From assembly GCA_050736615.1 (NCBI GenBank), contig JBOHWL010000193.1, positions 1 through 5,165 of the forward strand: a stretch of DNA of 5,165 bases. Direction: 5' to 3'. The position numbers were made by a program, and so were the translations under genes. Below, in pieces: positions 1 through 5,165 of this stretch (position 1 is its first letter; each line of letters begins with the position of its first letter). The DNA comes from JBOHWJ01 sp050736615 (GTDB lineage Bacteria > Desulfobacterota > Binatia > Binatales > Binataceae). Under the pieces are notes generated by a model. It saw only the letters and a program-made list of their open reading frames with translations, searched no databases and had not been told where the DNA came from.

Positions 1-1351
1 GTGCCGCGGTGTGTTTAACCGGATAGTTGTCCGGCCGCTCCAAATCCTTATAGCGTTGGTCAAGCTTCGCCAGCGACGCCAGCAACCGCTCACGTGATTC
101 GCTCAGCCGCGGGCGCGGCATGGTGCGATGGCCGGCCGCCATCTGGCGCGTCAGCAACGCCGTGGTGTTGTTTGGGGCGGGCTTGAATTCGTGCGCGGCA
201 GTAGCGGCGCCCTCGTCAGCGAGTCCAATCAGATCGGCGTAAAAACCGCCACTCTGATTAGTCGCGCGAAAAACCTGTTTGCGGCCGGGAAGCGTCAGCT
301 TGTTTTGCGAAGTCTTGAGGCGCGGCCGGCCGCGGTACTCGCTCAACTTGTAGGAAATGTCGAGCGCCGGCGCGTCGGCGCTTACCACCATCTCAGTGCC
401 GACTCCGAAAGCGTCAATCGGCGCGCCAGCCCGCACGAGGTCGCGAATGCGATACTCGTCGAGATTGCCGCTGGCGAAAATCGATACTTCGCGCAGGTCG
501 TTGCGATCGAGAATCTGGCGCGCCTTGATACTCAAATCAACCAGATCGCCGCTGTCCAGCCGAATCGATTGCAGTTTGAGCCCTTTGCCCCTGAGGTCGC
601 GCGCGACGGCCGCCGCGTTCTCAACCCCGCGCATAGTGTCATAAGTGTCGACCAGCAGCGTACTGTGGCCGGGAAAACACTGGACGAAATGTTCGAAGGC
701 GTCGCGCTCACGGTCATGCGCCATGATGTAGCTGTGCGCCATCGTGCCATAGAGCGGGATGCCGTAGCGTTTGCCAGCCAACACGTTGGATGAGCCGATG
801 AAGCCGGCCAGAAAGCTCGAACGCGCCGCGATCAGGCCGGCATCCGTACCCTGGCTGCGGCGCAAGCCAAAATCCACCAGCCGCCGGCCGCCGGCCGCGA
901 GCACCGAGCGTGCCGCCTTGCTCGCGACCAGCGACGCCATTCCGGCTTGATTAATCACGAGGGTCTCGAGCAACTGCGCTTCAATCAGCGGCGCACGGAC
1001 TTCAAGTATTGGTTCTTCGCCAAAAAACAGTGTCCCCTCGTCCATCGCGACCACTTCGCCGGTGAAGCGCAAATCGCGCAGATAGGCGAGAAACTCGGGA
1101 CTGAACAGCGCGAGAGAATCCAGATATGCCAGAGCCTCGGTCGAAAAGTGAAACTGCTCGATGGCTTCGAGCAAACGTTCCAGCCCAGCCAGGACGAGAA
1201 AACCGCGACGCGGCGGCATCCTCCGCACACACAGACTGAAGCAGGCGTTATCGTTGTAGCCGATAGCGAAGTAACTCGCCGCCATTGTCAGTTCGTATAG
1301 ATCGGTCAGCAGCGGCACTTCATCGGTATCGAGGCGCAGATCAATTGGCAT
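1..1351 (-). CDS. pncB: Nicotinate phosphoribosyltransferase (C-terminus cut by window edge)
   Basis: Cytoplasmic NAD-salvage enzyme. It joins nicotinate and PRPP to give nicotinate mononucleotide, with ATP hydrolysis helping turnover. I translated the minus strand by hand: 450 codons read without a stop from ATG at 1351 to the window edge. Family marks seen are the N-terminal LLTDLYELTM block, GTMAHSYIMAH with the conserved (normally phosphorylated) His at residue 206, VDTYDTMRG (from 234), LDSGDL (265-270), SGNLDEY (294-300), and FGVGTEMV followed by YKL (315-336). A late PDNYPV block is typical of the very end of the family, so probably only about 10-25 residues are missing. The start is supported by an in-frame TAA at 1390-1388 and by the LLTDLYELT block falling where expected; the only ribosome-site candidate is a weak GGGG about 9 nt upstream. 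The gene is separated from the Lon-like gene by 357 nt, so separate transcription is likely. No frameshift was seen in the stretches checked base by base. Confidence 0.95.
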   Translation of the reverse strand, partial: MPIDLRLDTDEVPLLTDLYELTMAASYFAIGYNDNACFSLCVRRMPPRRGFLVLAGLERLLEAIEQFHFSTEALAYLDSLALFSPEFLAYLRDLRFTGEVVAMDEGTLFFGEEPILEVRAPLIEAQLLETLVINQAGMASLVASKAARSVLAAGGRRLVDFGLRRSQGTDAGLIAARSSFLAGFIGSSNVLAGKRYGIPLYGTMAHSYIMAHDRERDAFEHFVQCFPGHSTLLVDTYDTMRGVENAAAVARDLRGKGLKLQSIRLDSGDLVDLSIKARQILDRNDLREVSIFASGNLDEYRIRDLVRAGAPIDAFGVGTEMVVSADAPALDISYKLSEYRGRPRLKTSQNKLTLPGRKQVFRATNQSGGFYADLIGLADEGAATAAHEFKPAPNNTTALLTRQMAAGHRTMPRPRLSESRERLLASLAKLDQRYKDLERPDNYPVKHTAA

Positions 1352-1369
1352 CAGGCTTATCCCCAGAGC

Positions 1370-1387
1370 TCGGCGCGCGCGCGCCGA
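1370..1387. repeat. 18-bp perfect palindrome, alternating GC core, in pncB leader
   Basis: The bases TCGGCGCGCGCGCGCCGA read the same on both strands. The core is almost purely alternating G and C, so it could form a hairpin or Z-DNA. It ends 18 nt upstream of the pncB ATG, overlapping where a 5' leader or operator would be. In this GC-rich sequence, short alternating GC runs also occur inside genes (for example near 3705-3716), so function is unproven. Confidence 0.6.
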
Positions 1388-1523
1388 TTATGAGCGCCGC
1401 GCGGACTAATCAGCCGCACGAGTAAATGATACAACCGGCCGCGTACGCAAGCCCGAAGCAATGATCCTGGTAATTTGGATACGCTCCCGCTCAAAGCTTG
1501 TGAAAAGAATAGTCGCTCCGCGT

Positions 1524-1619
1524 GGGTTCCTCGACTCCGGCAGCCTCATTCTTGAACGCAGCTCGCAGACTCGCTTGCTCGTTTCGCCGTCGGCCGCGCT
1601 GGTGCGCTCGGAATGACAA
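1524..1619 (-). repeat. Probable dispersed intergenic repeat (TGTCATTCCGAGCG...GTCGAGGAACC type)
   Basis: Read on the minus strand, the stretch opens TTGTCATTCCGAGCGC and closes GTCGAGGAACCC, with GCGAGTCTGCGAGC in between. This resembles a short family of intergenic repeats that is common in many environmental bacterial genomes, with the form TGTCATTCCGAGCG...GAGTCGAGGAA. An inner pair, TCATTC near 1546-1551 and GAATGA at 1611-1616, is inverted, so a large hairpin is possible. Only one copy is in the window, so repetition rests on recognition and not on direct comparison. Confidence 0.45.
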
Positions 1620-1708
1620 ATTGCGGCCTGAATTTAGTTCACACAAGGCGAACCAAGGCGGACGCAATCTTCGCTGGTTTTTAGGGATTTCGCGCGGCGC
1701 CGCCCCGT

Positions 1709-4252
1709 CTAACGTTGAGGTTCGGGCGGAGCGGGAGGTTGCGGCGGTTGCGGCATCGGCGCCGGCTCCTGAATCACGCGTGTCTCACTGCGCGCGCCCT
1801 CGCGTAGTTTGCTCGCCATCTGCGCGAGCCGCTGGTCCACCAGATAATTGATCGTACCGGGTTCGTCCACCGCGCCCGCGCGCACTCCGGTCAGAACTTC
1901 GATGCCTTGATCAATCGTATCGACTGAATAAATGTGGAACACACCACGCGTGACCGCATCGATGACCTCGGCATCCAGCATCAGATTGCGCAGGTTGGTG
2001 CGCGGGATCAGGACGCCCTGTCGGCCGCTCAATCCCACCGCCTTACATACGCGGTAAAAGCCCTGGATTTTGTCGTTGACACCACCAATGGCCTGCACCG
2101 TGCCATACTGATCAACCGAACCGGTGACCGCGAGCTCCTGACGCAATGGCACGCCGCTAAGTGCCGACAGCAACGCGTAGAGCTCGGTCGAACTGGCGCT
2201 GTCGCCATCGATGCCGGAATAGGACTGCTCGAAACAAATGCTCGCGGTCATCGCCAGCGGATGCTGCTGGCCGAAGCGCGCGCGCAGAAAACCGCCGAGA
2301 ATCATGATGCCCTTGTCGTGCGTCGCGCCGGACAGGCGCGCCTCGCGCTCGATATTGATGACGCCGGACTGGCCGATCGAAACGGCGGCGGTAACGCGCG
2401 AGGGCCGTCCGAAAGTGTAACCACCGACGTCCAGTACGGCCAAGCCGTTTATCTGGCCAACATTTTTCCCCTCGAGGTGGACGATCAGAGTGCCATCGGC
2501 GATTAACCGGCGCACCTCCTCCTCGATAAAGTTAAGCCGCAGGACGCGTTCATGCAGCGCGCGCTCGACGTGCGCGGCCGTGACCCGCTGGGCGGACTCG
2601 GCGCGTGCGAAATAAGCGGCTTCGCGCGCGAGATCGTCGATCGGCGCAAGCCTGCTGGCAAGCCGCGCGCGATCGCCGCTCAGGCGCATGCCGAACTCGA
2701 CCAGGTGGGCCAATGCGGCGCCATCAAAAGGCGGCAATTTTTCGCGGCGCGCCAACGTGCCGATGCGGCTGGCGTAATGGCCCGCGGCGGTGGCATCGGC
2801 GTCGGTCACGGGCCGCATCTCGGCTTTCACCTTGAACAGGTCCGCGAACTCTGGATCATAAAAGTAAAGCAGGTTGAAGAGGTAGGGATTGCCCAACACG
2901 ACCACTTTATTATGAACGTCGATTGCCTCCGGCTTGAGTCCGCTCACAAAAAACGGAAACGGTTCAAAGGTCTCGAGCGTCATGCGGCCGGTTTTGAGAC
3001 TGCGCTTGATCGTCTTCCAGACGCCCGGCTCGACCACCGCGTCCTCCAGATCGAACAGCAGAAAACCACCGTGCGCTTTGAGGAATGATCCCGCAATGAT
3101 GCGCGTGAAGTTGGTCGCCGCGCGCCCCATGGGGTCAACCCAGCGCTCGATAGTGCCGAACAGATTGCGATAGTTGGGCGCGTCCTCGGAGACCACTGGC
3201 GCACCTTTGCGATTGGCATTATCGACCAGTACGTTGACGCCGTAGTCGGCAAAGCGGCCATTGTCGTCGGCGCTTGCGGACGGCGGCGCCTGCATCGCCG
3301 CGGCCGGCGTGCCATCGGGATTCCGCTCGCCCGTCTCGCGGAATCGTTCGAGATGCGCCAGCATGTGCTCGGTGACCTGATCGAGGTAATTCGCGACTGC
3401 GGGGTTGTCGAAATACTGCTTGAGTGTTTGTACGGCGGGCCTGATCAGGCGGGAGGCGAAATCGCGCTCGATCGTGCGAATATCGCCAATCAATTCACGC
3501 ATCAACTCCTGCTGATGCATGAGCAGGTTGCCCAACTCACCCTGCAACTCGGCTTGCGCCTTGGCCAGCCGATCACGTTCAGCTTCAGGCATCGCCTGCA
3601 TCTCGCGCGATAATTCCTCGGGTGATTCGGGCACCTTGCCATGAATCAGCGGAATGAAAATCACTTGGCCATTAGGCGCGGTTTGAAGCGCAAAGCCGCG
3701 CTCGCGCGCGCGCGTCTCGAAAGGGCTCAGCAGTTCCTGCGCGCGTTTGTTGTATTTGTCGCGCAAGGCCGTGCGCTCGTGATCGAAATCCTCGCGCCGG
3801 AACGCTTTGGGCAGTTGATCAATAACGAAATTCACCAGCTCCCGCATGCGCCGATGCAACTCCGTGCCCTGCCCCGGCTTCAGGTAAATCGCAATCGGCG
3901 CTTCCGGAGAGCGGAAGTTGTTGACGTAGACCCAGTCGCCCGGCGTCTCCATCGCGGCGGCTTTTCCCTCAAGGATACGCAGGACCGACCGCCGTCCCTC
4001 TCGCGTGCGCAGTCCGCTTACAAAAACGTTGTAGCCGGGCGCATCGATATTGAGCGCAAGCTTGATTGCGTCGAGCGCACGTTGTTGGCCGATAACCTCA
4101 TCGCCGTCGCCGGTCTCGGCAATGCGCGCGAGTTCGTCGGGCGTCAGCGGCGATTTGCCACGCAATTGGCTAGGTTCGAGCTCGGCGGGCGGCGGCGCGC
4201 TCTTCAGTTCGGCGTCATGCTTGGGGTGATCGGAGCCAGTCTGTTCAGCCAT
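1709..4252 (-). CDS. Lon-like (LonB/LonC-type, COG1067) AAA-related serine protease
   Basis: Predicted cytoplasmic protease of 847 aa, near the roughly 800 aa usual for this family, with no signal peptide or membrane segment. Order: disordered N-terminus (1-35); AAA-like segment (about 45-130); long charged helical insert (about 135-305); low-complexity linker (about 306-330); second AAA half with VNVLVDN (339-345), GGFLLFDLED (395-404) and DPEFADLFKVKAEM (466-479); lid; Lon C-terminal protease domain (about 590-795); proline-rich tail (829-847). The catalytic dyad is Ser685 in DGDSAS and Lys728 in GGVNDK. The 43-residue spacing equals that of E. coli Lon (Ser679/Lys722). The P-loop equivalent (residues 80-89, GLRTREGRRS) has Arg in place of Lys and one extra residue, and the Walker B stretch is non-standard, so ATP use is doubtful. 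The start ATG has AGGG 7 nt upstream and lies 30 nt after the hsp20 stop, which suggests one operon. Stop is TAG. The family is sure; substrate and ATP dependence are not. Confidence 0.93.
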   Translation of the reverse strand: MAEQTGSDHPKHDAELKSAPPPAELEPSQLRGKSPLTPDELARIAETGDGDEVIGQQRALDAIKLALNIDAPGYNVFVSGLRTREGRRSVLRILEGKAAAMETPGDWVYVNNFRSPEAPIAIYLKPGQGTELHRRMRELVNFVIDQLPKAFRREDFDHERTALRDKYNKRAQELLSPFETRARERGFALQTAPNGQVIFIPLIHGKVPESPEELSREMQAMPEAERDRLAKAQAELQGELGNLLMHQQELMRELIGDIRTIERDFASRLIRPAVQTLKQYFDNPAVANYLDQVTEHMLAHLERFRETGERNPDGTPAAAMQAPPSASADDNGRFADYGVNVLVDNANRKGAPVVSEDAPNYRNLFGTIERWVDPMGRAATNFTRIIAGSFLKAHGGFLLFDLEDAVVEPGVWKTIKRSLKTGRMTLETFEPFPFFVSGLKPEAIDVHNKVVVLGNPYLFNLLYFYDPEFADLFKVKAEMRPVTDADATAAGHYASRIGTLARREKLPPFDGAALAHLVEFGMRLSGDRARLASRLAPIDDLAREAAYFARAESAQRVTAAHVERALHERVLRLNFIEEEVRRLIADGTLIVHLEGKNVGQINGLAVLDVGGYTFGRPSRVTAAVSIGQSGVINIEREARLSGATHDKGIMILGGFLRARFGQQHPLAMTASICFEQSYSGIDGDSASSTELYALLSALSGVPLRQELAVTGSVDQYGTVQAIGGVNDKIQGFYRVCKAVGLSGRQGVLIPRTNLRNLMLDAEVIDAVTRGVFHIYSVDTIDQGIEVLTGVRAGAVDEPGTINYLVDQRLAQMASKLREGARSETRVIQEPAPMPQPPQPPAPPEPQR

Positions 4253-4259
4253 GAGGGAA

Positions 4260-4263
4260 CCCT
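4260..4263 (-). promoter_or_regulatory. Ribosome binding site of the lon-like gene
   Basis: AGGG on the minus strand, 7 nt before the ATG at 4252, in the 30-nt gap after the hsp20 stop codon. It supports the chosen start and independent translation of the second gene in the pair. Confidence 0.55.
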
Positions 4264-4282
4264 ATGAAAAAAGCGACGGCAA

Positions 4283-4672
4283 TTAAGTCGTCGTCGCCGG
4301 TTTTCCAACCGCGACCCGCGTCGGCCTGCGCTTCGGCAAACTCACATGCAATACGCCGTCGGACCAATGGGCACTGACGGCGTTGCGATCGATCGCCGCC
4401 GCAAACTCGAAACTGCGCGTGAGAACGCGCGCGCGTCCCGGCCTGATACGCACGGTCAAGCGCTCGTCGGTGGTCTCAACCTCCACTTCATGAGGCCGCA
4501 CGAGGGTGAGCGCGATGCGAACCTCGTAGCGCGCACCGAGATCGAGCACGAGCGTTTGGCGATACAACGAAATGTCCCGGCCGCACTCCCAGCGGGAAAT
4601 CAAGAGTTCTTCGAACAAATCATCGAACGTTCGTTCGAAATCCGCGATCGTGATACCGCCTGAACTGGCCAC
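4283..4672 (-). CDS. Small heat shock protein, Hsp20/alpha-crystallin family (divergent, short)
   Basis: Predicted ATP-independent holdase chaperone of 129 aa, cytoplasmic. The alpha-crystallin domain covers about residues 45-116: beta strands YEVRIAL (49-55), HEVEVET (61-67) and RLTVRI (71-76), then SFEFAAAID (87-95) and the hallmark AHWSDGVLHVSLPK (101-114), matching the family pattern A-x3-[ND]-G-V-L-x-V-x-L-P-K. A VAV at 120-122 could serve as the C-terminal IxI-type anchor. The usual LPG turn is replaced by LVRP, and only about ten residues join RLTVRI to SFEF, so the long loop carrying strand beta-6 is missing. The start is GTG at 4672; the frame is closed upstream by TAG at 4723-4721, and AGAGG lies 11 nt before the GTG. 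The lon-like gene follows 30 nt downstream, a sensible chaperone-protease pairing. The family call is firm but the protein is atypical; an ArsA-HSP20-like or other short ACD subgroup is possible. Confidence 0.85.
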   Translation of the reverse strand: MASSGGITIADFERTFDDLFEELLISRWECGRDISLYRQTLVLDLGARYEVRIALTLVRPHEVEVETTDERLTVRIRPGRARVLTRSFEFAAAIDRNAVSAHWSDGVLHVSLPKRRPTRVAVGKPATTT

Positions 4673-4683
4673 CGTGTGTTTAA

Positions 4684-4688
4684 CCTCT
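4684..4688 (-). promoter_or_regulatory. Ribosome binding site of hsp20 (supports GTG start)
   Basis: AGAGG on the minus strand, 11 nt upstream of the GTG at 4672. Spacing is slightly long but workable. No ATG is available in the open frame between the upstream stop (4723) and the GTG, so this site decides the start. Confidence 0.45.
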
Positions 4689-4694
4689 GCTTCA

Positions 4695-4723
4695 ATTCTA
4701 GTGGAGCCTCGCGCGGGCGTCTA
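4695..4723 (-). promoter_or_regulatory. Candidate sigma70-type promoter for hsp20-lon
   Basis: On the minus strand TAGACG (4723-4718, 4 of 6 matches to TTGACA) and TAGAAT (4700-4695, 5 of 6 to TATAAT) are 17 nt apart. Transcription would start near 4688, giving a leader of about 16 nt. No sigma32-like CTTGAA/CCCCAT pair was seen, so heat-shock control is not shown by the sequence. The -35 lies very close to the presumed end of the insertion sequence. Confidence 0.35.
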
Positions 4724-4741
4724 ATTCGGGCACTAATATAC

Positions 4742-4771
4742 TTGACGGGACCTAAGCGCCTTTGCTACAAA
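4742..4771 (+). promoter_or_regulatory. Transposase promoter with extended -10
   Basis: TTGACG (4742-4747) matches the sigma70 -35 at 5 of 6 bases. After 18 nt comes TACAAA (4766-4771), preceded by TGC, an extended -10. The expected start of transcription, about 7 nt downstream, coincides with the A of the ATG at 4778, so the transcript may be leaderless. No ribosome binding site precedes this ATG. Confidence 0.6.
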
Positions 4772-4778
4772 TGTAGCA
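4763..4778. repeat. 16-bp inverted repeat over -10 and start codon of the transposase
   Basis: TGCTACA-AA-TGTAGCA: two perfect 7-bp arms around a 2-bp centre. It covers the -10 hexamer and reaches the first base of the ATG. It could be an operator bound by the transposase or a host regulator; its geometry is clear from the sequence but its role is inferred. Confidence 0.6.
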
Positions 4779-5165
4779 TGACGCCAAGAACACTTCAGGA
4801 AGCGATTGTCTACTTCCGCGATTTTTACAATTGCCGGAAGTTCATGATCGAAATCCGCTGGCCTGACGGCAGGGTTAAGTGCCCTTACTGTCAGTCCGAA
4901 AAGGTCACCTATCTGCCGAGCGGGCGAGTCTGGCGCTGCGCTGAGAAGCATTCTCGCCGGAAGTTCTCGCTTAAGGTCGGGACTGTGTTCGAGGACTCGG
5001 CAATACCGCTCGACAAATGGTTTTGCGCTATGTGGCTGATCGTGAACTGCAAGAACGGCGTCAGTTCATACGAGATCGCCCGCGATCTGAAAGTGACGCA
5101 GAAAACCGCGTGGTTTATGGATCATCGCATCCGGCTTGCGATGCAGTCCGGCACGCTCGAGAAAG
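4778..5165 (+). CDS. IS1595-family (ISXO2-like) transposase, N-terminal 129 residues
   Basis: Enzyme expected to cut and join DNA ends of its insertion sequence. The frame is open from ATG 4778 through the window edge (129 codons plus one base). It carries the family's N-terminal zinc ribbon: CPYC at residues 35-38, then Cys54 and His58 as the likely second ligand pair. Next comes the characteristic block KVGTVFEDSAIPLDKWF (66-82), and a helix-turn-helix-like GVSSYEIARDLKVTQKTAW (94-112) followed by HRIR (116-119). The DDE catalytic domain, which usually opens with a VExDE-type motif soon after this point, is beyond the window, so intactness cannot be judged. It is read away from hsp20 (divergent). 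An alternative later Met (residue 23) would cut off part of the N-terminus and lacks support. Confidence 0.9.
   Translation, partial: MTPRTLQEAIVYFRDFYNCRKFMIEIRWPDGRVKCPYCQSEKVTYLPSGRVWRCAEKHSRRKFSLKVGTVFEDSAIPLDKWFCAMWLIVNCKNGVSSYEIARDLKVTQKTAWFMDHRIRLAMQSGTLEK

Larger units (their letters stand above)
1352..1708. other. Intergenic region upstream of pncB / downstream of lon-like gene
   Basis: A 357-nt stretch with no convincing gene. The plus-strand reading frame crossing it runs on into the Lon-like coding region antisense and has no family features. It holds an apparent dispersed repeat (about 1524-1619) and a GC palindrome (1370-1387) in the pncB leader. No clear terminator with a T-run was found after the Lon-like stop codon. 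On the minus strand a TATCAT near 1420-1430 could be a -10 for pncB, but no matching -35 sits at proper spacing, so no promoter is called. Confidence 0.7.
4730..5165 (+). mobile_element. IS1595-family insertion sequence, left part (ISXO2-like), truncated by window
   Basis: Inferred from the transposase at 4778 onward. The left boundary is approximate: the terminal inverted repeat probably lies between about 4725 and 4750, but the partner repeat and target-site duplication are outside the window, so the end cannot be fixed. The stretch is visibly less GC-rich than the minus-strand genes, which fits a separate origin. Confidence 0.7.

Noticed and set aside
128..793. 221-codon plus-strand open frame
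   Set aside because: It lies antisense to pncB, whose frame carries clear family motifs; the plus-strand translation shows no recognisable domain.
1680..1708. Possible terminator after the lon-like stop
   Set aside because: The GC-rich GGCGCC core has only a short palindrome and no following T-run on the minus strand.
1934..3088. Long plus-strand open frames opposite the Lon-like gene (also 3353-3613 and 3641-4267)
   Set aside because: Antisense shadows caused by GC-rich codon use; the minus strand encodes a full-length family protein over the whole span.
3695..3720. Alternating GC run
   Set aside because: It lies inside the Lon-like coding region and is explained by Arg/Ala codons (residues ~179-186).
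4253..4282. Possible terminator between hsp20 and the lon-like gene (T-run on the minus strand)
   Set aside because: The T-run is not preceded by a stable hairpin; the short gap fits read-through within an operon.
4674..4685. 12-nt exact match GTGTGTTTAACC also at 9-20
   Set aside because: About one such match is expected by chance in a window of this size, and the copy at 9-20 lies inside pncB coding sequence.
4733..4951. 72-codon minus-strand open frame near the IS
   Set aside because: It is antisense to the zinc-ribbon part of the transposase and has no features of its own.

Overview
The window is GC-rich, densely coding bacterial DNA. It holds three genes on the minus strand and, at the right edge, the start of an insertion-sequence transposase on the plus strand. 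No rRNA, tRNA or CRISPR array was seen. Gene content does not fix the taxon. The GC-rich codon use and the intergenic repeat (minus-strand TGTCATTCCGAGCG... ...GTCGAGGAACC) are the sort of thing seen in GC-rich environmental bacteria such as Acidobacteria-like or deltaproteobacteria-like lineages, but that placement is a guess.

Reading minus-strand transcription from right to left: a small, divergent Hsp20-family chaperone gene (4672-4283, GTG start) is followed after 30 nt by a large Lon-family protease gene (4252-1709, 847 aa). The protease belongs to the LonB/LonC-like (COG1067) type. Its Ser-Lys dyad is intact (Ser685/Lys728), but its nucleotide-binding motifs look degenerate. The two genes are probably co-transcribed as a protein quality-control pair. 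A 357-nt intergenic stretch follows, holding an apparent dispersed repeat and an 18-bp GC palindrome. It leads into nicotinate phosphoribosyltransferase (1351 to beyond position 1), an NAD-salvage enzyme whose last residues lie off the left edge. That gene probably has its own promoter and no functional link to the pair.

On the right, reading away from hsp20, is the first 129 codons of an IS1595-family (ISXO2-like) transposase with a zinc ribbon. It has a good extended -10 promoter placed so that transcription would start at or within a base or two of the ATG, and a 16-bp inverted repeat covers the -10 and the start codon. The element appears to have landed just upstream of the hsp20 promoter region. 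The first catalytic Asp of the DDE domain is expected just beyond the right edge.

I do not see a clearly new multi-gene system. The points most worth following are the Lon-like protease with broken Walker motifs, its pairing with an Hsp20 that lacks the usual dimerisation loop, and the unusual promoter/start layout of the transposase.
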